From positions 1-18,940 of the forward strand of contig CAZJDM010000087.1 of NCBI GenBank assembly GCA_964544765.1: a DNA stretch of 18,940 bases, in the 5' to 3' direction. The notes under the pieces were generated by a model. That model ran no database searches and was not told where the DNA came from. It saw only the letters and a list, made by a program, of their open reading frames with translations. The DNA comes from CAZJDM01 sp964544765. GTDB lineage: Bacteria; Bdellovibrionota_B; Oligoflexia; CAYFLR01. Shown here piece by piece: positions 1 to 7,028 of this stretch. The position numbers and the translations under genes were made by a program. Within the stretch, counting starts at the first letter, position 1. Each line of letters starts with the position of its first letter.

Positions 1-71
1 TAATACACTTAATCTAAGGAAATTTCAATCATACACAGAATTATTTACACTACCTTATTTTACAAATTAAC

Positions 72-97
72 GCCGTGTGCGGGTTTCTGCCCACGGC
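72..97 (-). terminator. GC-rich hairpin after the first minus-strand gene
   Basis: The arms GCCGTG (72-77) and CACGGC (92-97) are perfectly complementary, and extra GGG/CCC pairing is possible inside the loop. The hairpin is strikingly GC-rich for this AT-rich region. It begins 5 bases past the stop codon of the minus-strand gene ending at 103. Read on the minus strand it is followed by a T-poor stretch (GTTAATTTG), so it is an imperfect intrinsic terminator. It may instead be a 3'-end stabilising hairpin. Confidence 0.45.
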
Positions 98-102
98 ATA
101 AA

Positions 103-870
103 TTACCTTTGGGAATACCTAGTAAGAAGTATAATCAATCTGTTAATCTCGTCCGGCGGTACTCTTATGACACCGTCTCCTCGGTCCATAATTTCATCAA
201 TTCTAGGGCTAACATAAATTGATAGGTGTTTAATAAATTGTTTTGATTCGTTTAGCTTAGCGTTTGTAGCAGTTTTTTTAAATTGCTTTAAATACCTATA
301 AAATTGTCGAGATGTAATGTTTTCATATATAGGGTCAGGGTAACGTCTAATAGATATTCCGAACTTTCGTTGTATTTCTCTTTGAAGTTTAACTATGGGT
401 GCATAGAAGGGATCCATTTCGTCTCTAATGTAATCAACGGCTGCTTTATATGATCTGTGTCCAACAATAACTTCTTTAGCATTTTGTTCATAAACATCTG
501 AAAAGAAATGAACAAATCTTACAAAGCCACCGTTCCAATTTTCTTGTGATACTAAAATAGTAATTCTAGCTATGCCTGTTTGTTTAATTCTATATCCCAG
601 CTTTTTTTTATTCGCGTACTTTTTAAATTCCCGAAGAAAAGTTAAAAATTCATCATAATCACAAAGATGATGGGTATTGTACCAATGTTGGATCTTAATG
701 TTAAATTTTAACGAAATTTCGTTTACCAGCTTACAAACTTCTGGAGTAGAGGTACATTCTTCATTTGCCAGGGATGCCCCATTTAACAGCAAGACATAAA
801 ATACCAAGATACAGATCAATTTAGACATAGACATAGACGTAGATGTACACATAGAAATACATGTAGGCAT
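103..870 (-). CDS. Exported protein with internal duplication, function unknown
   Basis: I do not recognise the family. The frame is open from a TTG at 876, but AAGGAG (883-878) lies 7 bases before the ATG at 870, so 870 is the better start (255 aa). The N-terminus has Met/Ser/Thr-rich residues, then a hydrophobic segment (LICILVFYVLLL) and ASLAN, a likely Sec signal peptide. The mature part appears to be two related blocks of about 90 residues. Each follows the pattern KF-x-I-x-I, then F-x3-L-x2-FKK-x-A, then KL, KQ and I-x-VS. The first block centres on residues 50-110 and the second on 165-230. The gene is monocistronic as far as can be seen, with its own promoter-like sequence and an inverted repeat upstream. 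Probably periplasmic. The function cannot be inferred. Confidence 0.75.
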   Translation of the reverse strand: MPTCISMCTSTSMSMSKLICILVFYVLLLNGASLANEECTSTPEVCKLVNEISLKFNIKIQHWYNTHHLCDYDEFLTFLREFKKYANKKKLGYRIKQTGIARITILVSQENWNGGFVRFVHFFSDVYEQNAKEVIVGHRSYKAAVDYIRDEMDPFYAPIVKLQREIQRKFGISIRRYPDPIYENITSRQFYRYLKQFKKTATNAKLNESKQFIKHLSIYVSPRIDEIMDRGDGVIRVPPDEINRLIILLTRYSQR

Positions 871-913
871 AGACAAGCTCCTTTTTTATACACTGTTAAG
901 CATCATGTTATGA

Positions 914-946
914 GGATCGTGATAAGATGGTGATAAATCACGATCC
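914..946. promoter_or_regulatory. Perfect 10-bp inverted repeat, candidate operator
   Basis: GGATCGTGAT (914-923) and ATCACGATCC (937-946) are exact reverse complements 13 bases apart. A third GTGAT at 930-934 forms a tight palindrome GTGAT-AA-ATCAC with the right arm. The element lies 44-76 bases upstream of the start at 870. No T-run follows in either direction, so a protein-binding site or a 5'UTR stem is more likely than a terminator. The GTGAT/ATCAC half-sites resemble those of CRP/FNR-type regulators only loosely. Confidence 0.45.
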
Positions 947-977
947 GTGGATATTCATAAGTATTTAATGATATACT

Positions 978-1006
978 CATATAGTTAAATGAAATGTAAA
1001 ATGCAA
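978..1006 (-). promoter_or_regulatory. Sigma-70-like promoter for the gene starting at 870
   Basis: On the minus strand, TTGCAT (1006-1001) and TATATG (983-978) are 17 bases apart. Both boxes match consensus only partly. Transcription would begin near 971 and place the inverted repeat at 914-946 inside the 5' leader. Confidence 0.3.
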
Positions 1007-1234
1007 GAGTTTTCTTTAAGGATTAGTAAAAAAATAAATTAATGACTAATTATCATTGCATTTGATTTTCAAATTTATTTTCATAAAATGTTTGATTATA
1101 CCCGTCATTCCAGTATTTAGAATGTGGTCAAGGCTATTGATGAAATAATCAACCTGTTTCCTATTTGCATGTATATGGCGATTTAGATATGGTCCAAAAG
1201 GGAAACGGTAATAATGCGTCTATGAAAAAGTATG

Positions 1235-1876
1235 TCAGATAAAGTCAAGGGCGCATAAATAGTCAAAAAAGGCATTTTTGTTGCTTGAGCTTGCTGAGGG
1301 GAAATTACGCATCAAAATACTATAAGCTTGACGTAACTTGCTTGAAGCCCTTTTTACACGAGGGCTGCGGGTAAGTCCGCTTCCATCATATTGAAAATCG
1401 GTGCCTTCCATTTGCCAGTCTTGAAGAAATTCGCCTTGCAAGGAAACAGATTGAAAGATTAGATTGTGAAAAGACTTCAATTTAGGAGGGGGGTCTAGAG
1501 AATTAAGATAACCTTGAAGGTTTTGATAGTCTTTTTTCATATTATTCTTATCAAAATAGCCGTTATTAAACAGATTTAAAGCTGTTACTCTTAAAACAAT
1601 TGCTTGATCGATGGTATCAAATATTGTTGATAGATAATAGTTTTCATCTTCTTCAATGGAAGAATCTGAATAAAAAACAGTTCGTCTGTGAGGTATTGCG
1701 CTGTACGCTTCGTACACACTATATTCAGTTTCAAAATTAGGTAATTCATCTACCACATGGGTGATCTTTTTAACATTACTGGTTGCTTGTACTTTAGCAG
1801 GTTTTTCTTTATTAAATGACCGGTAAGAAAGCCATAAAATAATAATAACGATCAAAGCAAATAGAACCTTTGTCAT
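1235..1876 (-). CDS. N-terminally membrane-anchored protein, unknown function
   Basis: A 213-aa protein with a single hydrophobic segment at residues 4-16 (VLFALIVIIILWL). A few basic residues follow (YRSFNKEKPAK), as in a type II membrane anchor or uncleaved signal. The rest is predicted soluble and mainly helical, ending with an aromatic-rich stretch (NKNAFFDYLCALDFI). There are two cysteine-free acidic patches and a Pro-rich turn (DPPPK). An AGGAG lies 6 bases before the ATG, which supports the start. Upstream on the same strand is a perfect TATAAT (1940-1935) without a clear -35. The gene is divergent from the HD-GYP/kinase pair. I recognise no family and propose no function. Confidence 0.75.
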   Translation of the reverse strand: MTKVLFALIVIIILWLSYRSFNKEKPAKVQATSNVKKITHVVDELPNFETEYSVYEAYSAIPHRRTVFYSDSSIEEDENYYLSTIFDTIDQAIVLRVTALNLFNNGYFDKNNMKKDYQNLQGYLNSLDPPPKLKSFHNLIFQSVSLQGEFLQDWQMEGTDFQYDGSGLTRSPRVKRASSKLRQAYSILMRNFPSASSSNKNAFFDYLCALDFI

Positions 1877-1985
1877 GTTGTTCTCCTAGTTTATTTTGCC
1901 TCATTTAGAGATTGCAAAATTAATTCAAGTTATAATTATACCTTCATTTGTATTTTCATATTAGAAAATAATTTGAATATTTATT

Positions 1986-2015
1986 TTGTCACTAAATAGT
2001 TTTTTATGCTAAAAT
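1986..2015 (+). promoter_or_regulatory. Sigma-70-like promoter of the HD-GYP/kinase operon
   Basis: TTGTCA (1986-1991) is followed after 18 bases by TAAAAT (2010-2015). The -10 box is preceded by TGC, an extended -10 motif. The predicted start of transcription is about 2022, leaving a leader of about 58 bases. Confidence 0.45.
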
Positions 2016-2079
2016 CTCAGTAAATCAGTGGATTCATTCGTAGATTAATAACAAAAATTTAAAAAAATTAGTGGTTTTA

Positions 2080-3204
2080 ATGAAAGATTCTATTGATAAA
2101 TCTTATATCTTTAAAAGTAAAACAAGGAAAACCTGTCTTACAGTCGATATTTTTCAAATCAAAAGATTTGTCCCTGTTTATCCAGAAATTTTAAAAACTT
2201 TAAATCCCGCTAAGCTAAATTTTAGCATTTGGATCTCGGGTTCAGATGAGATATTAGAATATATTAGTGTAAAACTTCCCGCTAAAGAGAAAAGTAAAAG
2301 GATTATAGAATTATTACAGGTTATTGCCAGATTGCAAAGTTCGGCCAAAATCTTAATTTTGCGGAAAAATCAACAAGAGCTTTATGATCATCTAGCTAGC
2401 GAAAGACTCAATAAATTAAAAGATATTGAGCTGGATAAAAATGAGGAAGTTTTTGCTGATAGTTATATTAAATTATGTGAATGTTCCGCCAAAATTATGG
2501 CTTTTGCCGATAAAAGCTCTATCGAAATAGCCGAACAAATTTCGATGCATGTTCTCTCGCAGATTTCGACCTTTGAACCAATGTTTGATTTTCTTTTAAA
2601 AATCATTCAACACGATAATAATATTTTTGATCATTTATCCTTTGTTACGCTTATATCTTTATCCATAGGAAAAAAACTGGGTTTATCTGATACTAATCTA
2701 AAAATCCTTTCTTTAGGTTGTTTATTTATGGACTTAGGGATTACCCAGATGGAACTACCTAATCTTTATACTCACAAACTGCGTCCTAAAGAGCAAAAAG
2801 AATTTGAAAAGCATCCCACTTTGGGAGTTGACATATTGAGTGAGATTACGGCCGATGGAACCGAGTTGCCGGAAGAAATATTTATCATAATTCTTCAACA
2901 TCACGAAAGATTTAACGGACAAGGCTTTCCAAATCAATTAAAGGATCGGTTAGGTAGGGAAACTCCTAAAGGTATTCATATTCTGGCCTCTATTGTTGCT
3001 TTAGCTGATAAATTTGCTCTGTATTTTAAAGAATTAAAAGGTAAGCGAGTTTTTAATCCTATTCCTGCTATTAATGCCCTCAATCGTTTAGTAGGAAGTT
3101 TTGACCCCATTATTTTACAGCTTTTTAATGAGTTGGTTGGTTATGAAACTAAAGAAAAAATCGATATTGATAAAACCATTAAATGGATAGTAAATAAAGT
3201 ATGA
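2080..3204 (+). CDS. HD-GYP-like protein with degenerate catalytic motif
   Basis: The C-terminal half (about residues 180-320) aligns with HD-GYP domains, the c-di-GMP phosphodiesterase family. It keeps the first histidine (FDHLSFV), KHP, the double histidine of QHHER, and the loop GQGFP in place of GYP. The signature HD-I-G-K is replaced by MDLGI, so the metal-binding His is Met and the Lys is lost. The GYP tyrosine is Phe. Phosphodiesterase activity is therefore doubtful, and the protein may be a c-di-GMP or partner-binding module. The first 120 residues (FVPVYPEIL, then IWISGSDEILEYI) form a separate N-terminal domain that I cannot name. An in-frame GTG lies at 2071. The ATG at 2080 is preferred, although neither has a strong ribosome-binding site. 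The gene overlaps the kinase start by ATGA, implying co-translation. Confidence 0.85.
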   Translation: MKDSIDKSYIFKSKTRKTCLTVDIFQIKRFVPVYPEILKTLNPAKLNFSIWISGSDEILEYISVKLPAKEKSKRIIELLQVIARLQSSAKILILRKNQQELYDHLASERLNKLKDIELDKNEEVFADSYIKLCECSAKIMAFADKSSIEIAEQISMHVLSQISTFEPMFDFLLKIIQHDNNIFDHLSFVTLISLSIGKKLGLSDTNLKILSLGCLFMDLGITQMELPNLYTHKLRPKEQKEFEKHPTLGVDILSEITADGTELPEEIFIIILQHHERFNGQGFPNQLKDRLGRETPKGIHILASIVALADKFALYFKELKGKRVFNPIPAINALNRLVGSFDPIILQLFNELVGYETKEKIDIDKTIKWIVNKV

Positions 3205-4409
3205 CCAAAGAGAAATCAGAAGATCTTTCTCCTATCATTTCAGAGCCTGATAGCGAATTAAAAAGCTTTTTAGGCAAATCGAATGATTTCTTGCAAGAAT
3301 TAAAAAAAAACAAACAAGATGAAGATTTAAATAAAATGAAAGATAGTGCCATCGAATCATCGATTGTACCATTCTTATTTCTAAATATGGAAGGCGCTAT
3401 TTCTTTTACGAATAAAGCTTTCTTGCAACTGTTTTCTTACCAGGATCATGCTGAACTCGATAACTGCCATTTTCCTAAACTCCTACTTAACCAGGAAGAA
3501 TCTGAAAAAATGATGGAGGTAATTTTTAAAGATGGTCATTGGAGTGGTGAAGAATTAGGAGTATCCAAGCACGGTAAGATAGTTGATATCTATATTACCG
3601 CTGGATTAGTTTATGATTCTTTGGGTAAATCGATTGGTGTTATGGTTACTATGCTTGATATTAGAACAAGAAAAGAAGCTGAAAGAGCCAAAGAACAATT
3701 ACAGGCCCAACTTATCCAATCTGCCAAGATGGCATCTTTGGGGGTATTCTCAACCAGTATAGCCCATGAATTAAACAATCCCTTAACTGGGGTTCTGGGG
3801 CTTTCAACTTTGATTAAAAAAGATAATACTGTGTCAGAAGAAATTAGAAATTATGGTAATGAGATCTATATTGCCGCCCAAAGGATGAAAGACAAACTTA
3901 GTCATATGGTGTCTTTTGCTAGGCAAAGCAAAAAAGAAGATGAAAAACTGCTGAGTATTAATGATCCCATTCGTAATTCATTACTTCTTCTACAGCAGCA
4001 GTGCAAAAAACAAAATGTAACCGTTAATTTAAATTTGGCCCAAGATTTGTCGCTTATGTTCGGTGATCAGGTTAAGTTGGAAAGTATTTTTCAAAATTTA
4101 CTAGTAAATAGTTTGCATGCCTATAATGACATCGATGATGATCGCATTAAAGAAATAAACATTTCAACTTCTATGAGTTCTGATCAAACGATCCAAATTA
4201 CTTACAGAGATAATGCCTGTGGGATGGGTGAAGAAGTTAAGGATCGTATTTTTGATCCCTTCTTTACTACTAAGCCGGCTGGTGAGGGAACTGGGCTGGG
4301 TATGTCAATAACCCATCAAATTGTCGAGAGCCACCAAGGAACAATTTTGGCTGAAAGCTTACTCGAAAAGGGAACTACTTTTATAATTTCCTTTCCGAGT
4401 TCGAATTAA
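3201..4409 (+). CDS. Soluble PAS-domain sensor histidine kinase
   Basis: A 402-aa protein without membrane segments, so a cytoplasmic sensor. A PAS fold covers about residues 50-155 (FLFLNMEGAISFTNKAF to MLDIRTRKEAERA), followed by a short coiled linker. The dimerisation/phosphoacceptor helix carries H189 in SIAHELNNP, typical of NtrB/AtoS-like kinases. The ATPase domain has an N-box (QNLLVNSLHA, 298-307), a G1 box reading DNACGMG (337-343; the usual first Gly is Ala), an F-box (FDPFFTTK) and a G2 box GTGLGMS (363-369). It is translationally coupled to the HD-GYP-like gene. It converges on the NtrC-type regulator 44 bases away, its most likely phosphotransfer partner (inference from proximity and subclass). 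The PAS ligand cannot be deduced. Confidence 0.92.
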   Translation: MTKEKSEDLSPIISEPDSELKSFLGKSNDFLQELKKNKQDEDLNKMKDSAIESSIVPFLFLNMEGAISFTNKAFLQLFSYQDHAELDNCHFPKLLLNQEESEKMMEVIFKDGHWSGEELGVSKHGKIVDIYITAGLVYDSLGKSIGVMVTMLDIRTRKEAERAKEQLQAQLIQSAKMASLGVFSTSIAHELNNPLTGVLGLSTLIKKDNTVSEEIRNYGNEIYIAAQRMKDKLSHMVSFARQSKKEDEKLLSINDPIRNSLLLLQQQCKKQNVTVNLNLAQDLSLMFGDQVKLESIFQNLLVNSLHAYNDIDDDRIKEINISTSMSSDQTIQITYRDNACGMGEEVKDRIFDPFFTTKPAGEGTGLGMSITHQIVESHQGTILAESLLEKGTTFIISFPSSN

Positions 4410-4453
4410 GTTTTTTAAGTAAATTTTTAAAGAAGTTTATTTAATGACTTTTA

Positions 4454-6208
4454 CTACGCGACTTTAAGATTATAGCGATCGATTTTGCGGTATAATGTTG
4501 AACGATCAATTTTTAATATCCTCGCGGCTTTTGCTTTATTGTTTCCTGCTTTCTTGAGGGCATTAAGAATTAAGGTTTTTTCATCAGTCGGGGAGGTTTT
4601 GGAGGTGTCTTTATCTACTATCAGTGGAGATGAAGACATACTTTGATCAGAAGCATCAGCTTTAATCAAGTCTTGAGGTAAATCGTTTAGTTTAATTATA
4701 TTTCCGCGACATAAAACAAAAGCGGATTCTAGAGCGTTTTCAAGTTGTCTTACGTTACCCGGCCAGTTGTTTCTTAATAAAAGGGCCTTTACATCCTTAT
4801 TTAGGCTGGTTATGTTCTTCTTGTAGTTCTTTTTAAATTTATCTAGAAAAAAATCACATAGGTTCAATATATCTTCTCTTTTTTCTCTAAGTGGAGGTAC
4901 GGTTATTTCAACAACTTTTAAACGATAATAAAGATCTTCTCTAAATTTGCCTTCTTTTACTTTTTCTAATAAATTGACATTAGTAGCGGCCACGATTCTA
5001 ACGTCAACCTTAATCGATTTTTGCCCTCCAACCCTTTCTATTTCGCGTTCTTGTAAGACTCTTAGTAAACGTACTTGCAGTGCGGCAGAAATGTCTCCAA
5101 TTTCGTCTAAAAAAATAGTACCACCATCAGCTCGTTCAAAACGACCAGGTTGATCGCGTATGGCTCCGGTAAAAGATCCTTTCATATGGCCAAATAATTC
5201 ACTCTCCAAAAGATTTTCGGGAAGGGAAGCGCAATTTACTTTTATAAAGGGTTTATTACAGCGATTGCCCATATGATGAAGAGCCTCAACTACCAATTCT
5301 TTGCCAGTTCCGCTCTCTCCGGTAACTAAAACGGTTACAGGTAAATCTTTTATACTTTCTATCGTATTGTAGATAATCTGCATTTTTTTACTACCGCCAA
5401 TCATTCCATGAAACTTCCTTCTGGCTCTTAAATCTCGTTCTAGATGGACCAGTCTGGTTTGGTCCCGAATAACCATTACCGCGCCAATAAATTGCCCGCT
5501 TTTATCCTTTAGAGGTGTGGTAGTGAGTGAAATGATCTTATCGTTAGCTGTACCCCCACCACAGTAAATATTTTCGATTTCGCAAATTTCCGATGTTTCC
5601 AAGGTTTTTTGTAGTGATTCAATACATTGTGTGTCGCAGTCCAGTTTTATTTTACGCAAATCTTGACCTATACTGGTATGATCTATACCACAAGAACTTT
5701 CGGTAATGCTATCATTTACATCTATAACCTTAAAATTGCGGTCGACGGTGATGATGGAATCTTTTACACTACGAAAGATGGCTTCTAGGTTAACTCGGAT
5801 TCTACTGTTTTCTTCTTCCAAAGCTCGATGATTTAGTGCCATCTTTATTACTCTCGTTAGATCGACTTGTTCAACTGGTTTACAAATGTAATCGAAGGCG
5901 CCAATTCGTAAGGCTTCGGTAGCTGTGTCTATGTCTGGTGAACCTGTAATTAGTATTACTGGACAAAAGGGTTCGCGAGTTTTAATAGTTTTTAATAGAT
6001 CTAGACCGCTGTCTCTTCCTAAATTTATATCTAAGAAAACTAAATCAAAATGTTCTTTATCCATACATGTTAAGGCTTCTTTAATGTTGGATGCTGTGCT
6101 TACAGTATGATTCTCATCTTCTAACAATTTTCTAAAAGTAAGGCAGACAATTTTTTCATCGTCTACTACTAAGATATGGGCCTTATTAATATGAATATTA
6201 TCGTTCAT
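4454..6208 (-). CDS. NtrC-family sigma-54 activator with Cys-rich PAS domain
   Basis: A 584-aa response regulator. The receiver domain has D16/D17, phospho-acceptor D60 (FLDINLG), T88 and K110. A PAS domain covers about 140-255 and contains five cysteines (C173, C191, C195, C209, C216), including C-x3-C. The AAA+ sigma-54 interaction domain has Walker A GESGTGKE (297-304), a sigma-54 contact loop GSFTGA (344-349, the consensus GAFTGA with Ala to Ser), Walker B GGTIFLDE (362-369) and WPGNVRQLEN (482-491). A Fis-type HTH occupies the C-terminus (NNKAKAARILKIDRSTLYRK). GGAG lies 9 bases before the ATG. It should bind palindromic enhancers and open sigma-54 promoters. Two such promoter/palindrome pairs occur in this window. 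Phosphorylation by the adjacent convergent kinase is inferred. The PAS cysteines suggest redox or metal sensing, unproven. Confidence 0.95.
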   Translation of the reverse strand: MNDNIHINKAHILVVDDEKIVCLTFRKLLEDENHTVSTASNIKEALTCMDKEHFDLVFLDINLGRDSGLDLLKTIKTREPFCPVILITGSPDIDTATEALRIGAFDYICKPVEQVDLTRVIKMALNHRALEEENSRIRVNLEAIFRSVKDSIITVDRNFKVIDVNDSITESSCGIDHTSIGQDLRKIKLDCDTQCIESLQKTLETSEICEIENIYCGGGTANDKIISLTTTPLKDKSGQFIGAVMVIRDQTRLVHLERDLRARRKFHGMIGGSKKMQIIYNTIESIKDLPVTVLVTGESGTGKELVVEALHHMGNRCNKPFIKVNCASLPENLLESELFGHMKGSFTGAIRDQPGRFERADGGTIFLDEIGDISAALQVRLLRVLQEREIERVGGQKSIKVDVRIVAATNVNLLEKVKEGKFREDLYYRLKVVEITVPPLREKREDILNLCDFFLDKFKKNYKKNITSLNKDVKALLLRNNWPGNVRQLENALESAFVLCRGNIIKLNDLPQDLIKADASDQSMSSSPLIVDKDTSKTSPTDEKTLILNALKKAGNNKAKAARILKIDRSTLYRKIDRYNLKVA

Positions 6209-6241
6209 TAATTATTTCTCCATTTTGGTCTTCAATATATG

Positions 6242-6267
6242 ACTGAAAACTGAAAACTGAAAACTGA
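6242..6267. repeat. 7-bp tandem repeat in the leader of the sigma-54 activator gene
   Basis: About 3.7 perfect copies of ACTGAAA run head to tail from 6242 to 6267. They lie between the predicted promoter and the start of the activator gene, within its 5' leader. Copy-number change would alter leader length but not the reading frame. Confidence 0.85.
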
Positions 6268-6281
6268 CGACTTATCTATTA

Positions 6282-6311
6282 ATTATAACTCGAATTCATA
6301 CTAAAATTCAA
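6282..6311 (-). promoter_or_regulatory. Sigma-70-like promoter of the sigma-54 activator gene
   Basis: On the minus strand, TTGAAT (6311-6306) is separated by 18 bases from a perfect TATAAT (6287-6282). Transcription would start near 6276. The palindrome at 6319-6355 lies just upstream, so the activator could also control its own gene. Confidence 0.45.
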
Positions 6312-6318
6312 AAAAATA

Positions 6319-6355
6319 CAACAAAACTGTGGCAACAGTTTTGTTGCTAACAACA
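6319..6355. promoter_or_regulatory. Palindromic enhancer (UAS) for sigma-54 promoter 1
   Basis: CAACAAAACTGT (6319-6330) and ACAGTTTTGTTG (6335-6346) are exact 12-bp inverted arms around GGCA. Nested in it is GCAACA-GTTT-TGTTGC (6332-6347). A further CAACA at 6351-6355 makes another inverted pair with TGTTG. The site centres about 109 bases upstream of the -12 GC of the sigma-54 promoter, a normal enhancer distance. The same GCAACA-N4-TGTTGC recurs at 11461-11476. On the minus strand the hairpin is followed by a T-rich run, so a terminator role is a possible alternative. Confidence 0.65.
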
Positions 6356-6433
6356 TTTTTGATTCCTAATTTTAAATCGTTTGTGGTGTATATTTTCATG
6401 ATATAACAATATCTTATATATCTTATCGACTAC

Positions 6434-6450
6434 TTGGCACCTTTGTTGCA
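6434..6450 (+). promoter_or_regulatory. Sigma-54 promoter 1 (lipoprotein genes)
   Basis: The sequence TTGGCACCTTTGTTGCA matches the sigma-54 -24/-12 consensus (TTGGCAC, five bases, TTGCA) with the invariant GG (6436-6437) and GC (6448-6449) exactly 10 bases apart. Transcription would start near 6461, 35 bases before the ATG at 6496. An upstream palindrome and the divergent activator gene complete the expected arrangement. Confidence 0.85.
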
Positions 6451-6495
6451 ATTTTATTCTTTAGAAAGAGTAAAAGGATCAAAGAAGGAGTGGAT

Positions 6496-6933
6496 ATGTA
6501 TGATCAATCAAGATTAGATCGATTAATTTTATCTATTTTACTCTTTTTAATCTTTTTGTTCCTTATTACGATAATTATTAGTTGCGAAGGTTCTCAGAAG
6601 GATAATCTATTTTTAAATAATAACAATCAATCTAAACTGCTGGATCAGATCCTACAGATGAATAAAGATGATAACAGCAATAATAAAAACGATAATAAAA
6701 ACAAATTTAATCAAATTTTTCTTTCAAACGTTGCTCCTGATCCAATAGATGCTGAAGACATCTTAAATATTGATAATCTAAAGGAATCACAGAATCAACA
6801 GGAAGAGGAACAGAATCAGCAAGAAGAAACGCAGAGCCAGCAAGAAGAACCGCAGAGCCAGCAAGAAGAAACGCAGAGCCAGCAAGAAGAAATGCTGGAT
6901 CAACTAGAAACTGATGGTTGCTCTTGTTTTTAG
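6496..6933 (+). CDS. Small lipoprotein with Gln/Glu heptad-repeat tail
   Basis: The frame opens at a GTG (6490), but AAGGAG at 6485-6490 lies 5 bases before the ATG at 6496, giving 145 aa. A long hydrophobic signal (LILSILLFLIFLFLITIIIS) ends at a cysteine in the context IISC, a plausible lipobox. The mature part is low complexity: an Asn/Lys-rich spacer, then five 7-residue units of the form Q-x-QQEE-x, ending in DGCSCF with two cysteines. The heptads are hydrophilic and not a canonical coiled coil. It is the first gene after sigma-54 promoter 1. A cell-surface or periplasmic spacer is plausible. No family is recognised. Confidence 0.75.
   Translation: MYDQSRLDRLILSILLFLIFLFLITIIISCEGSQKDNLFLNNNNQSKLLDQILQMNKDDNSNNKNDNKNKFNQIFLSNVAPDPIDAEDILNIDNLKESQNQQEEEQNQQEETQSQQEEPQSQQEETQSQQEEMLDQLETDGCSCF
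6790..6894 (+). repeat. Five tandem 21-bp repeats inside the lipoprotein gene
   Basis: Five consecutive 21-bp units start at 6790, 6811, 6832, 6853 and 6874. The last three are nearly identical at the DNA level. The unit encodes Q-N/S-QQEE plus a variable residue. The unit length is a multiple of three, so gain or loss of units keeps the frame. The near-identity points to recent expansion. Confidence 0.9.
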
Positions 6934-7028
6934 AGATATCCTGGACAAACCATTCGTAAAATATTATAATCAAGAAGATCAAATTGATAAAACATCTGCA
7001 TATGTTGGTTCATAAAAAAGGCTGGGCT

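Larger units (their letters stand above)
877..1234. other. 358-bp gap between two minus-strand genes
   Basis: The gap holds the inverted repeat at 914-946 and the weak promoter above. It also holds a minus-strand stretch without stops (1219 down to 1049, stop TAG at 1046-1048). That stretch is in the same frame as the upstream gene but separated from it by TGA (1235-1237) and TAG (1220-1222). It has no good start codon or ribosome-binding site and may be a decayed extension. I see no RNA gene or mobile element here. Confidence 0.5.

Noticed and set aside
4947..5153. Plus-strand open frame opposite the sigma-54 activator
   Set aside because: It lies wholly inside the conserved AAA+ coding region on the other strand, has no ribosome-binding site, and its protein looks like an antisense shadow.
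6242..6267. CRISPR-like or phase-variable array
   Set aside because: The 7-bp units have no spacers and lie in an untranslated leader, so this is only a short tandem repeat.
6707..6982. Minus-strand frame with LLAGSAFLLAGSA-type repeats
   Set aside because: It is the reverse complement of the 21-bp repeat in the lipoprotein gene. The apparent protein repeats simply mirror that array.
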